A DNA stretch of 64,000 nt, from the NCBI RefSeq assembly GCF_030814995.1, contig NZ_JAUSVX010000013.1:174100-238099 (forward strand), in the 5' to 3' direction. Position numbers and translations under genes: made by a program. The notes under the pieces were generated by a model that saw only the letters and a list, made by a program, of their open reading frames with translations, ran no database searches and had not been told where the DNA came from. Source of the DNA: Labrys wisconsinensis (lineage in GTDB: Bacteria; Pseudomonadota; Alphaproteobacteria; Rhizobiales; Labraceae). Position 1 is the first letter of the stretch. Each line of letters starts with the position of its first letter. Positions 17,001-25,471 of the stretch are shown one piece after another.

Positions 17001-17372
17001 ATGCCGGCGCAGAAATTCGGTGGGGAGATGCGCATCCGCCTCTCCACCGGCGAGCTGATCGTGACTCGTGGCACGGTCAATGTCGACCCGAGCAACATCA
17101 AGACGGAAGCCGCCGCCAACGATGACGGCTCGGTCTACCGCACCATCGAATCCAAGCCCTACGGGGCCGAGGTGAATTTCGAGGACAGGGGGCTCGACCT
17201 GCGCGCCTTGATGCTCGCCGACGTCGACGTCACTCTGACCGAGGAGAACACCGGCGTGCAGCACCTGTGGACCGACGGCGGCTTCCACGGTGACCCGAAG
17301 ATCAACCGGCGGAACGGCGAGGTCACCGGCCTGTCGATCTTCTCGGCCAGCTACCGGAGGATCGGCCCGTGA
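17001..17372 (+). CDS. Tail tube protein (Mu gpM-like)
   Basis: A 123-residue subunit of the inner tail tube, with a GAGAGGAGG Shine-Dalgarno. The family pattern is a beta-barrel: GEMRIRLSTGELIVTRGTV, GSVYRTIESKPYGAEVNFED, and a C-terminal GEVTGLSIFSASY. It follows the sheath as in Mu and overlaps the chaperone gene by GTGA. Confidence 0.92.
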   Translation: MPAQKFGGEMRIRLSTGELIVTRGTVNVDPSNIKTEAAANDDGSVYRTIESKPYGAEVNFEDRGLDLRALMLADVDVTLTEENTGVQHLWTDGGFHGDPKINRRNGEVTGLSIFSASYRRIGP

Positions 17373-17749
17373 CGGAGCGCTTCGAGCGCCGGGGCGACGG
17401 CAGCCGGTTCGTGCCGCTGGCCCTTCCTATCGACGGGCACAAGGGCAAGGTCACGGCCGTGGTGCTTCGCATGCCGACCTGGCCCGACTATCAGGCGATC
17501 GGGGACATCCAGATCCCGGCCCGCCAGGGCGAGAGCGTCACCCTGATCGACGACGTCGAGGCGATCGGTCGCTACGCCGAGCGCCTCGTCGTCGGCGAGG
17601 CCGCCGATTTCCTGCCGCAGCTGAAGCTGCCGGACGTGCTGGCCGTGCACGAGGCCATCAAGGATTTTTTTCAGCAGGCGAGGTCAGGGGACCGGCCCTC
17701 GACCTCGTCTTCGGCCTCGGCTGGCGCCCCGCCGACCTCCGGGACCTGA
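17369..17749 (+). CDS. Tail assembly chaperone, short (unshifted) form
   Basis: A 126-residue protein between tube and tape measure genes, the standard place of tail chaperones such as Mu gp41 or P2 gpE. It has an N-terminal small beta region, LTLIDD-type acidic middle and a helix AVHEAIKDFF, after which the sequence becomes low-complexity (RPSTSSSASAGAPPTS), a sign that the unshifted tail is not the functional end. It starts at GTG 17369 overlapping the tube stop. Frame 0 and the -1 frame product share residues 1-101. Confidence 0.8.
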   Translation: MTERFERRGDGSRFVPLALPIDGHKGKVTAVVLRMPTWPDYQAIGDIQIPARQGESVTLIDDVEAIGRYAERLVVGEAADFLPQLKLPDVLAVHEAIKDFFQQARSGDRPSTSSSASAGAPPTSGT

Positions 17750-17814
17750 CCTTCGCCGATCTGCGCTGGTGGCACGCCGCGGCGCTCGACCACCTCACCT
17801 CCGAAGAGGATTGA
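17369..17814 (+). CDS. Tail assembly chaperone, -1 frameshift form
   Basis: A predicted 148-residue fusion: codons 17369-17671, then a one-base backward slip and codons 17671-17814. The downstream frame adds SAGEVRGPALDLVFGLGW and a short helical end with WWHAAALDHL, resembling the E' extension of P2 and the gp42 part of Mu-type chaperones. The -1 frame has no start codon of its own in the right place, and its stop is 6 bases before the tape measure start. Both forms together would guide the tape measure protein during tail assembly. Confidence 0.78.
17665..17671 (+). other. Slippery heptamer T TTT TTT for -1 frameshift
   Basis: Seven T residues lie in frame as T|TTT|TTT (codons Asp99-Phe100-Phe101). 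This matches the X XXY YYZ form of programmed -1 slippage sites and sits where P2 and Mu-like chaperone genes carry theirs. After slipping the ribosome reads TCA next. No clear downstream pseudoknot was worked out. Confidence 0.75.
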
Positions 17815-17820
17815 CGCTCC

Positions 17821-19809
17821 ATGGTCAAGACCCTGGAAGCCCGGGCCGTCATCACGGCCGCGGATCGGAGCGGCGCGGCCTTTGCCCGGGTCGCGGGGAA
17901 GCTCGACCAGATCAAGGGCAAGCTCGCCGCTCTCGGCAAGGTCGACCGTACCCTCGGCAGGGTGGGCGGCGAGGTGTGGTCAACCATGGCCCGCTACGCC
18001 ACGATCGGCGCGACGATCGAAGGCGTGCGGGAATCCGCCAAGCGCTACATGGAACTGGAAAAAACCATGATGGAGCTCGGCATCACGGCTGGGGCAACCG
18101 ACAAGGAAATTGCGGCAGCCACCGAAACGCTCAGCCGCCAAGCGCCCCGGCTCGGCGCGACCGGTCAGCAGCTCGGCGAGGTCACGCAGAACCTGGTCGC
18201 GGCGGGCATGGCATTCGACACAGCCATCGCGGCGACGCCGGCGGTGATCAAGGCGGCGACCGCGACGCAGACCGACTTCCTCGATTCGGCGAAGGCCGGC
18301 AATGCCGTGATGCAGAACCTCGGGATTCGCATCGACCAGCTCGCGGAGGCCTATGACCGCATGGCGGCCGCCGGGAATATCGGTGCGTTCGAGATGAAGG
18401 ACATGGCCCGTGAGATGCCTGAGGTCGCCGCCGCGGCGCAGCGATTGGGCTTCAAGGGCACGCAGGATCTGGGGCGCCTGGTGGCGATGCTCGAGGTCGT
18501 GAAGACGACGACGGGAACGGGATCGGAGGCCGCGACGAACCTGAAGCAGGCGTTCGGCAAGCTCCTGGCTCCGCAGACGATCAAGGCCTTCAAGAGCGTC
18601 AAGATCGACCTGAAGGCCTTGATGGAGACTGCCCAGAAGCGCGGCGCGAACGCCTTCGAGGTCGTGATCGAGAAATTGCATGACGTCACCAAAGGTATGT
18701 CGGACATCAAGAAGCAAGCTCTCATCGGAAGCTTGTTCCGTGAGGAAGAATCGCGCGCCGCCATTCTCGCCCTTATGAACAATTGGGACGATTACAAAGC
18801 GAAGTTGCGCGAAGTCGACCAGTCGCAAGGAACTGTTGCACGCGGCCTTTCGCGCGCGATGAGCACGACGTCCGGCAAATGGGATCAGGCGACGGCGGCT
18901 GTTGATCGCGTGATGACGATCATCGGCGGCAAGCTCGCTCCGACGATCAAGAACATCGCCGAAGACGTCCTGAACATAGCGGAGAGTTTCGACAAGGTCG
19001 GCGCAGCGATCGACCGCAATACGCCTTCGGCCAAGAGCCTTCTCATGAAAATGGGCCTGTCGTCGTCGCAGGCCGAATGGATGCTCAAGATGATCGGTCC
19101 AGCGACCGGCTATGGCGATATCAACAAGGAACGGGCTGCGCAGGCGATGCCGCGGCTCCCGGGCGAGACTTTCACCGAGACGGAGGCCAGGCGTCGCGGC
19201 ATGCCGTCCATGGCCTCCGAATGGCTCGACACGACCGCACGTTTCGTTGACGAGACCAAGAGATTGTCGGCGCGAATGTTCCCCGCGCCTTCGAGCACAC
19301 CACAGGCTGGCCAAGGGGCGGCTGGCGGTGGCGGAGGTGGCGGATGGGACAGTATGCCTCTTGTTGGCGGCCGCCGCTCTGCGCTCGATGCCGAGATCGA
19401 CCGGCTCGACCGTAAGATCGCTCAATACAAGGCTCTGGCCGACAAGGCAGAGGTCGAAGCGCAGGCGGGCAATGTGCTGCAGCGGTCCGTTGCTGGCCTG
19501 CGCGGGCTCGACTATCGGCGCGTGCAGCAGCAGTTCGAGGATCAGCGTCGTGGCTTCGCGGTCGATCGCGCGGCCCTCAGCCCGCAGGCACCGCGCGACA
19601 GGCTGGGATCTGCGGCGCCGACGCCGGTCGACGTGACGGGCAAGGTCACCCTCGACCCCACCTCCAAGGCGCTGGTCGAAGTGCGCGTCAAGGTCGAGGG
19701 GCCAGCGCAGGTCACCGGCATGTCGGCGACCGGCAGCGGCAATATCCAGCCCAAGGTCGGGATCTCCATGGCCGGCTCCCGGCCGGGCGGCCGCGTCGGG
19801 CCGATGTGA
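17821..19809 (+). CDS. Tail tape measure protein
   Basis: A 662-residue protein that sets tail length and is ejected on infection. The N-terminal part (residues 1-60) and the segment GVRESAKRYMELEKTMMELG match the TP901-type tape measure core, with NLVAAGMAF and the KEAFGKLL-like region following to about residue 380. A Gly-rich linker (GGGGGGG near 495-510) precedes a helical, Gln-rich segment and a variable C terminus. It overlaps the following gene by TGATG. GC content is lower between 18650 and 19300 than around it. Confidence 0.9.
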   Translation: MVKTLEARAVITAADRSGAAFARVAGKLDQIKGKLAALGKVDRTLGRVGGEVWSTMARYATIGATIEGVRESAKRYMELEKTMMELGITAGATDKEIAAATETLSRQAPRLGATGQQLGEVTQNLVAAGMAFDTAIAATPAVIKAATATQTDFLDSAKAGNAVMQNLGIRIDQLAEAYDRMAAAGNIGAFEMKDMAREMPEVAAAAQRLGFKGTQDLGRLVAMLEVVKTTTGTGSEAATNLKQAFGKLLAPQTIKAFKSVKIDLKALMETAQKRGANAFEVVIEKLHDVTKGMSDIKKQALIGSLFREEESRAAILALMNNWDDYKAKLREVDQSQGTVARGLSRAMSTTSGKWDQATAAVDRVMTIIGGKLAPTIKNIAEDVLNIAESFDKVGAAIDRNTPSAKSLLMKMGLSSSQAEWMLKMIGPATGYGDINKERAAQAMPRLPGETFTETEARRRGMPSMASEWLDTTARFVDETKRLSARMFPAPSSTPQAGQGAAGGGGGGGWDSMPLVGGRRSALDAEIDRLDRKIAQYKALADKAEVEAQAGNVLQRSVAGLRGLDYRRVQQQFEDQRRGFAVDRAALSPQAPRDRLGSAAPTPVDVTGKVTLDPTSKALVEVRVKVEGPAQVTGMSATGSGNIQPKVGISMAGSRPGGRVGPM

Positions 19810-21014
19810 TGCGCGACTATCAGGCGACGCTGCGCCCGGCCTCCTATCGCGGGGTCCGGTTCTATGTCGAGAACGAGGGGCAGGCCGGTGGTCGCCGCCT
19901 GCAGGTGCACGAGTTTCCGGGCCGGGACGCTCCCGTCGTCGAGGATCTCGGCCGCAAGGCCGGCCGTTTCACGGTTCGCGCCTACGTCGCCAGCGACGAT
20001 TTCGAGGGCGAGATCGAGGCGCTGTTCTCGGCTTGCAACCAGATGGGGCCCGGTGCGCTGGTGCTGCCGGCGCTCGGCGCGCTGACCGTTCATTGCCTCG
20101 ACATCTCGACCACGGCCGAGCGGGGGCGCCGCGGCTATGCCTCGTTCGACCTCGCCTTCGTCGAGGAGGGTGCCGGCTCAGCTCCCTATGCGCTCGGCCT
20201 CGGCGGTCGCCTGGCGGTCGGCCTGGCCGACGGCATCGCCGGCATCGTCGGGCCGGCGCTGGATGCGGTCATGGGCATCGTCGGGCCGGCGCTCGACGTG
20301 GCCGGCTGGGTCGAGGAGGCGTCGCGCCTCACCATGATCGACGCCCTCGCTGGCATCGACGTGGCGCGGCTCGCCGCCGGCCTGCCGGCGGATCTCTCGG
20401 CCTCGGTCTCCGCCGCGCTCGGCGATGCCGTCGATGGGCTTGGCAGCGTCGCCGGCATGGTCGGCTTCGGCGCGACCGCCGCCGGCGCCATCCGGCTGTT
20501 CGCCGGCGACGAGGCCTCCGACCTGACGCTCTCCGCCCTCGAGGCGCTGGCCGAGCCCGCGGCGGCGACGGTGCTGCCGGCCCGCGCGACGCGGTCGCGC
20601 CAGACGGAGGCCCGGCAGGCGGACGCGATCCGGGCGGCCGTGTCGGTGGCGGCCTATGCCGAAGCCTGCGCCGGCGCAGCGGCGCGCACCTATGCCTCGC
20701 GTCGCGAGGCGGTGGCATGGCGCACCCGCTATGCCGAGCTCGGCGGCCGTGTCGTCGAGGCCGTGGCCGCCGCCCTGGACGAGGACAGCTACGCGGCGGC
20801 CAACCAGGTGCGCGGCACCCTGGCGCAGCATTTGTCGCGGACGGTCGCAACCCTGGCGCCGATCGTGCGCGTGACGGCGAACGAATCTCTGCCGGCGACC
20901 GTGTGGGCCTGGCAGCTCTACCGCGATCCCGCGCGGGCCGCCGAGCTTGCCGCCTTCAACGATGTCCCGCATGCGGCGTTCATGCCGACCGTCTTCGAGG
21001 CGCCGTCGCGATGA
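19809..21014 (+). CDS. Mu gpN-like baseplate/DNA-circularisation-family protein
   Basis: A 401-residue protein with the N-terminal DNA-circularisation (Mu gpN) domain: RDYQATLRPASYRGVRFYVE near residue 3, and GRKAGRFTVRAYV near 50. In Mu this protein is a baseplate hub/tail component, despite its historic name. The remainder is Ala-rich helix, typical of these genes. ATG 19809 is preferred over GTG 19806 because of the TGATG overlap. It is followed by the gpP-like hub gene. Confidence 0.85.
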   Translation: MRDYQATLRPASYRGVRFYVENEGQAGGRRLQVHEFPGRDAPVVEDLGRKAGRFTVRAYVASDDFEGEIEALFSACNQMGPGALVLPALGALTVHCLDISTTAERGRRGYASFDLAFVEEGAGSAPYALGLGGRLAVGLADGIAGIVGPALDAVMGIVGPALDVAGWVEEASRLTMIDALAGIDVARLAAGLPADLSASVSAALGDAVDGLGSVAGMVGFGATAAGAIRLFAGDEASDLTLSALEALAEPAAATVLPARATRSRQTEARQADAIRAAVSVAAYAEACAGAAARTYASRREAVAWRTRYAELGGRVVEAVAAALDEDSYAAANQVRGTLAQHLSRTVATLAPIVRVTANESLPATVWAWQLYRDPARAAELAAFNDVPHAAFMPTVFEAPSR

Positions 21015-22048
21015 TGCGCGAGATCGTCACGGTGACGGCCGGCGGCTCCGAGCTGTCCGGCTGGAAATCCGTGTCGGCCGAGTTCGGGGCGAGCCAGGCG
21101 GCGAGGAGCTTTTCGCTCGCCGTCACCGAGCAGCAGGGCGCATTCGGCGACGTCTGGCGCCTCGCCCCGGGCACCGAGGTGACCATCCTCGCCACCGGCG
21201 ATCCGCTGCTGGCCGGCTATGTCGACTGCTACAAGCCGGCGATCGACAAGGATGCGCACGAGGTCACCGTGACCGGCCGGTCCAAGGGCGCGGACGCCGT
21301 CGACTGCTCAGCGACCCACAAGACCGGACGCTGGGAGAAAAAGACGCTCCTGGAGATCGCGAAGGAGCTCGATCCAGGCGGCGTCGGCTTCATCTCGCAG
21401 GAGAAGCTGCGGCAGCTCGACAAGCACCAGTTGATCCCCGGCGAGACGGTGTTCGAAAGCCTGGAGCGGCGCTGCCGGCACGAAGGCCTCCTGATGATCG
21501 GCAAGGCGGACGGGTCGATCTCGTTCGAGAAGGCGGGAAAGAAGCGGGCCGCCGGCGCGCTGATCCAGGGCTACAACATCCTGCGCGCCACGGCGACGCT
21601 CGACCATTCGGGCCGGCATTCCAAGGCGATCGCCCGCGGCCAGCGGGCGCACGGCCATGGCGCGAAGGCGCTGCGGGTCGAGAAGCAGAGCCAGGATGGC
21701 GGCATCAAGCGCAACCGGCCCTTGGTCGTGCTGCACGAGGGCGAGGCGGACGACGATGCGGCGCAGGCCCGGGCGGAGTGGGAGGTCAAGCGCCGGATCG
21801 GCTGGTCGACCACGGCCGAGATCGCGGTGCAGGGCTGGCGGGACGAGGACGGCGTGCTCTGGGAGGGCAACACCCTGATCTATGTCGAGAGCCCGGCGCT
21901 CAAGATCGATCAGGATATGCTGATCAACGCCGTCCGCCTGGAGCAGTCCGACAACGGCACCATCGCGACGCTGTCGCTGGTCGACCCGCGTGCGCTCGGC
22001 GGCTCGTCGCCGGGCGGCAAATCATCGGGCGCGTGGAGCGCGCCCTAG
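21011..22048 (+). CDS. Mu gpP-like baseplate hub protein
   Basis: A 345-residue protein of the Mu gpP / P2 gpD hub family, which forms the base on which the spike sits. Segments typical of the family are GWKSVSAEFGASQAARSFSL near residue 17, GYVDCYKPAIDKDAHEVTVTGRS around 70-90 with a hub beta-barrel pattern, and LWEGNTLIYVESPAL near the end. The start ATG-ATG at 21011 overlaps the previous stop by ATGA. Confidence 0.88.
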   Translation: MMREIVTVTAGGSELSGWKSVSAEFGASQAARSFSLAVTEQQGAFGDVWRLAPGTEVTILATGDPLLAGYVDCYKPAIDKDAHEVTVTGRSKGADAVDCSATHKTGRWEKKTLLEIAKELDPGGVGFISQEKLRQLDKHQLIPGETVFESLERRCRHEGLLMIGKADGSISFEKAGKKRAAGALIQGYNILRATATLDHSGRHSKAIARGQRAHGHGAKALRVEKQSQDGGIKRNRPLVVLHEGEADDDAAQARAEWEVKRRIGWSTTAEIAVQGWRDEDGVLWEGNTLIYVESPALKIDQDMLINAVRLEQSDNGTIATLSLVDPRALGGSSPGGKSSGAWSAP

Positions 22049-22073
22049 TCCAACTGCAACGTCGGAGACTGCC

Positions 22074-22280
22074 ATGAGCCAATCGCTGGGCGAAGCTTTG
22101 CCGAAGGAAATGGCCCGGGTGCGGGACGATCTCCTGCCGCTCTACGACGCCATCCCGACCGGCATCTTTGCCGCGACCCTGATGCGGCGGGACCTCGACC
22201 GTGCCGCCCATGCCCTAGCGGAAGGCGACGTCGTCGAGATGATGCGCGTCTACGAGGATCTGAAGGGCTACAAGGAGTGA
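22074..22280 (+). CDS. Small phage protein between hub and spike genes
   Basis: A 68-residue acidic helical protein with GGAG ahead of the ATG at 22074, chosen over an upstream frame that would lie in poor sequence. Pattern: SLGEALPKEMARVRDDLLPLY, a hydrophobic IPTGIFAATLMRRDL, then EGDVVEMMRVYEDLKGY. It overlaps the spike gene by GTGA. Function unknown; its position suggests a role in baseplate assembly. Confidence 0.65.
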   Translation: MSQSLGEALPKEMARVRDDLLPLYDAIPTGIFAATLMRRDLDRAAHALAEGDVVEMMRVYEDLKGYKE

Positions 22281-22783
22281 CCAGCTCGTCCCTGATCCGG
22301 GCCGAGCTGTCGGACACCGACGACAGCGGCGAGTTCCAGACCGGCAAGGCGCTCGGCCTCGCCGGAGAGGAGCTCGATGCGGTGCTGCGCATGCAGCCGC
22401 ACGGCTTCTCGTCCCATCCGCCCAAGGGCTCGGTGGCGATGCTGCTGTCCCTCGGCGCATCGCGCGAGCGGGCCGTGCTGCTCGGCGCCGAGCATCCCGA
22501 CCATCGGCCGCGCGGCCTGCCGGCCGGCGCCACCGCGCTCTATGACGCCTCCGGCAACATCATCAAGCTGGTCGGCGGCGGCGGCATCGAGACCAGCGCC
22601 GCCGGCAGGCCCTATATGCTCAAGGTCGGGACCCTGACGATCGAAGCCGACAGCGTCGTCATCAAGTCCTCGGATATCAACCTCGGCGGCACCGGCGGGA
22701 AGCCGGTCGCGGTCGAGGGCACGGTCTGCTCGGACGGCGCCACCCTGGTCGGCAATTTCGCCACGACGGTCAAGGCGGTCTGA
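22277..22783 (+). CDS. Baseplate spike / assembly protein (Mu gp45-like)
   Basis: A 168-residue protein of the gp45/gpV spike family that punctures the outer membrane. A central OB-type region (LRMQPHGFSSHPPKGSVAML) is followed by a C-terminal beta-helix-like stretch with alternating hydrophobic residues (LTIEADSVVIKSSDINLGG). The start is GTG 22277. It is adjacent to gp46- and gp47-like genes, as in Mu. Confidence 0.85.
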   Translation: MTSSSLIRAELSDTDDSGEFQTGKALGLAGEELDAVLRMQPHGFSSHPPKGSVAMLLSLGASRERAVLLGAEHPDHRPRGLPAGATALYDASGNIIKLVGGGGIETSAAGRPYMLKVGTLTIEADSVVIKSSDINLGGTGGKPVAVEGTVCSDGATLVGNFATTVKAV

Positions 22784-23307
22784 TGGCGACCTATGCGATC
22801 GTCGACGACGGCCTGACCGGGCCGTGGGACACGGTGCTCGGCGACGTCGCCAGCGACTGGGAGGCGGCCGACCCGGGCCTGGAGCCGGGCAACGGCGGCG
22901 GCCTGGCGGCGCGGCGCTCCCTCGAGACCGCCGTCATCCTGTGCCTGATGAGCGACCGTTACGCCACTGTCGAGGACGGGCGGGCCGACGAGGACGATCC
23001 CCGCGGCTGGGCGGGCGACGGCTTCGACGTCCGCGCCGACCTCGGCGAGGCCGAGCTCGGCTCGCATCTCTGGCTCCTGCGCCGGCAGGCGCTCACCGCC
23101 GAGACGGCCCGGCGGGCCGAGGACATGGCCCATGTCGCGCTGCGGCCGCTGATCGCGCAAGGGGCCTTCGCGCGCATCGACGCGGTGGCGACGCCAGATC
23201 CGGAGCAGGCACAGCTGCTGCTGGCGATCGCCGGCTACGGCGATGCCGGAGACCAGCTCTATGACCGCAAGTTCGCTCTGCTGTGGGCAAAAGAGGGGCC
23301 GCGCTGA
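22783..23307 (+). CDS. Baseplate protein (Mu gp46-like)
   Basis: A 174-residue protein of the GP46 family, a baseplate wedge component. The segment LETAVILCLMSDRYA, followed by DDPRGWAGDGFD, is characteristic, as is GSHLWLLRRQALTAETARRA. ATG 22783 overlaps the spike stop as TGATG. It is next to the gp47-like wedge gene. Confidence 0.88.
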   Translation: MATYAIVDDGLTGPWDTVLGDVASDWEAADPGLEPGNGGGLAARRSLETAVILCLMSDRYATVEDGRADEDDPRGWAGDGFDVRADLGEAELGSHLWLLRRQALTAETARRAEDMAHVALRPLIAQGAFARIDAVATPDPEQAQLLLAIAGYGDAGDQLYDRKFALLWAKEGPR

Positions 23308-24383
23308 TGCCGTTCTCGATCCCGAGCCTGCCGAGCCTCGGCGACAAGGTGCGCCAGGCTTTCCGGGCAGAAATGCCCAACTTCGACGCCTATCTCTGGC
23401 CGAATAACGTCGCTGTCACGGCCAAGGTGCTGGCCCTCACGCTCTACGATCATTTCCTGCGGCTCGACTGGATCCGGCGCCAGATCTTCGCCGCCACGGC
23501 CGAGAGCGAGTACCTCGACCGCCACGCCGCCGAGTATGGCCTCGCCAGGAAGGGCAGCAGCTTCGCCGAGGGCTATGCGACCTGGGCCGGCACCGTCGGC
23601 GTCAAGGTCGCCTCGGGCACCTTGATCACCCGGTCCGACGGTGTGCAGTACCGCACGGTCGGCGCCGCCGTCGTCGGCGCCGGGGGCACGGCGCGGCTGC
23701 GCCTGCGCGCGACCGGCACCGGGCCCGGCGCCAACACCATGGCCGGCGCGCCCCTGGCCCTCGGCGAGGCGCTGGCCGGCCTCGCCGCGAACGGCGTCGT
23801 GGCGTCGGACGGTATCGGCGGCGGCGACGAAGTCGAAAAGGACGAGCGGCTGCGCGAACGCGTGCTCTACCGCAAGCGCCACACGCCCATGGGCGGTGCA
23901 CCGTCCGACTATGTCATCTGGGCCGGTGAGGCGGCCGGCGTGACGCGGGTGTACGTGGAGCGGCTGGCCTACGGGCTCGGCACGGTCGGCGTCTGGATCC
24001 TGATGGACGACCTCTATGCCGACGGTGTGCCGACGACGGCGGACATACAGCGCGTGAGCAACTGGATCGCGCCGTTCGCGCCGGCGACTGCGATCGTCTG
24101 CGTCCGTGCGCCGACACCGGTGCCGGTGCCGATCAAGATCCGCGGGCTCGAGCCGGCCACCTCGGACGTCCGGGATGCGGTGCGCGACGAGATCGCCGAT
24201 GCCTTCCGGCGCCGCGGCGAGGTCGGCCAGTCGGCAGCGCCGTTCCGGTTCTCGCGCTCCTGGATCGGCGAGGCCATCTCGGCCGCGACGGGCGAGCGCC
24301 GGCACGAGCTGGTGGAGCCCGCCGCCGACATCATGCTGTCGCGCGGCGAGCTCGCGATACCGGGGACGATCCAGTTCCTATGA
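23307..24383 (+). CDS. Baseplate J-like protein (Mu gp47-like)
   Basis: A 358-residue baseplate wedge protein. It shows the baseplate-J pattern: SEYLDRHAAEYGLAR near residue 70, TLITRSDGVQYRT near 110, and the long mid-region with RKRHTPMGGAPSDYVIWA around 190-210. ATG 23307 overlaps the gp46-like stop. It overlaps the gp48-like gene by ATGA. Confidence 0.92.
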   Translation: MPFSIPSLPSLGDKVRQAFRAEMPNFDAYLWPNNVAVTAKVLALTLYDHFLRLDWIRRQIFAATAESEYLDRHAAEYGLARKGSSFAEGYATWAGTVGVKVASGTLITRSDGVQYRTVGAAVVGAGGTARLRLRATGTGPGANTMAGAPLALGEALAGLAANGVVASDGIGGGDEVEKDERLRERVLYRKRHTPMGGAPSDYVIWAGEAAGVTRVYVERLAYGLGTVGVWILMDDLYADGVPTTADIQRVSNWIAPFAPATAIVCVRAPTPVPVPIKIRGLEPATSDVRDAVRDEIADAFRRRGEVGQSAAPFRFSRSWIGEAISAATGERRHELVEPAADIMLSRGELAIPGTIQFL

Positions 24384-25147
24384 GCTGCCCGACCGTCGAC
24401 GAGCTCGCCGCGCAGGTCGAGGCGCAGGCACCGCGCGGCGTCGCCTGGGGCACGGACGGGGCCGAGGCACCGGCCACCTCGCCGCGGCGCGGGGTCTGGC
24501 GCGCCATCGCCCGGGCGCTGTTCCTCCTCAACGAGCGCATCTGCGCGCTCGGCGAGGAGATATTCTGCGCCACGGCGTCGGAGACGGTCGATTCCTGGCT
24601 CGCCGAATACGGCTTGCCGGACGCCTGCGATCCCTCCGGCGGCGACCTCTGTGCCAAGGTCGCGCTGGTCGGCGGTGCGCGCATCGCCGACCTCGAGGAG
24701 GTGGCGGCGCGCTATGGCTACGACCTGGCGATCTACGACCCGGCGCCGCGGGTGCGGATCCGGGATGACGGGTACTACACGCCGGGCCTGATGCCCGGGG
24801 TCGAGTTCGACCTGCCGCTCGACCTGCCCGGTGGTGCCAGCGAGGGCGCCGCCCTGGCCGGCGCGGCGCAGGCGGGCTGCGCCTTCGTCGGCACGGTCGA
24901 GGGCTGCGCCGGCGACCGTCAGGTCATGGCGGCGCGGCTGCAGCCGGTGATCCCCTGGGCCTACACGATCCGCTGCACCATGTCGGCCGCGACCTCCGCG
25001 GCGCTGGGCAACAAGCCGCCGACCTCGGCCGGATGCGCCATGGCCGGCTGCAGCCGGGCCGGCTACCGGCCGGATTTCTCCGCGCTCGACTGCATCCTCG
25101 CCGGCGTGGCGCCGGCGCATGTCCGCATCGTCTTCGAGATCATCTGA
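24380..25147 (+). CDS. Tail protein, Mu gp48-like (DUF2313/YmfQ)
   Basis: A 255-residue baseplate-periphery protein. Family marks are PRGVAWGTDGAE near the N terminus, TASETVDSWLAEYGLPDAC near 80, and a Cys-containing C-terminal half. Proteins of this family lie between baseplate J and tail fibre genes and are thought to link the two. ATGA overlap with the preceding gene. Confidence 0.85.
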   Translation: MSCPTVDELAAQVEAQAPRGVAWGTDGAEAPATSPRRGVWRAIARALFLLNERICALGEEIFCATASETVDSWLAEYGLPDACDPSGGDLCAKVALVGGARIADLEEVAARYGYDLAIYDPAPRVRIRDDGYYTPGLMPGVEFDLPLDLPGGASEGAALAGAAQAGCAFVGTVEGCAGDRQVMAARLQPVIPWAYTIRCTMSAATSAALGNKPPTSAGCAMAGCSRAGYRPDFSALDCILAGVAPAHVRIVFEII

Positions 25148-25156
25148 GAGGCTGCC

Positions 25157-25462
25157 ATGTCCGCCGTCATCCTCGGCCCGCAGGGGCCGAATTTCACCAC
25201 CTTGCGTCCGGCGACCGATCCAGTCGCCTCCGGCGCGCTGCAGACCTGGTTCCAGCCCTGCAGCGCGCCGGGCACGACCGACGGCACCGAGATCACCGCG
25301 AGCTGGCTCAATGGAATCACCGCACAGCTGCGCACCGTGATCATCGACGCCGCTACCGATGCGGAAGGCGAGCCCGACGACATGCTGAAGAACGCCATCC
25401 TGGCCATGGTCGACGCCGGTGGCGGCTCGGGCTTTGCGGCCGAACAGCTCACCACGATCTGA
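25157..25462 (+). CDS. Small fibre-associated protein
   Basis: A 101-residue protein just before the collar-domain gene. Its middle, DGTEITASWLNGITAQLR, resembles the N-terminal attachment segment of the large fibre at 26244 (DGTIVSAPWFNAVSAALR), so the two probably attach to the same baseplate site. No other motif. Likely a short fibre or adaptor. Confidence 0.6.
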   Translation: MSAVILGPQGPNFTTLRPATDPVASGALQTWFQPCSAPGTTDGTEITASWLNGITAQLRTVIIDAATDAEGEPDDMLKNAILAMVDAGGGSGFAAEQLTTI

Positions 25463-25471
25463 GGGGCCGCC

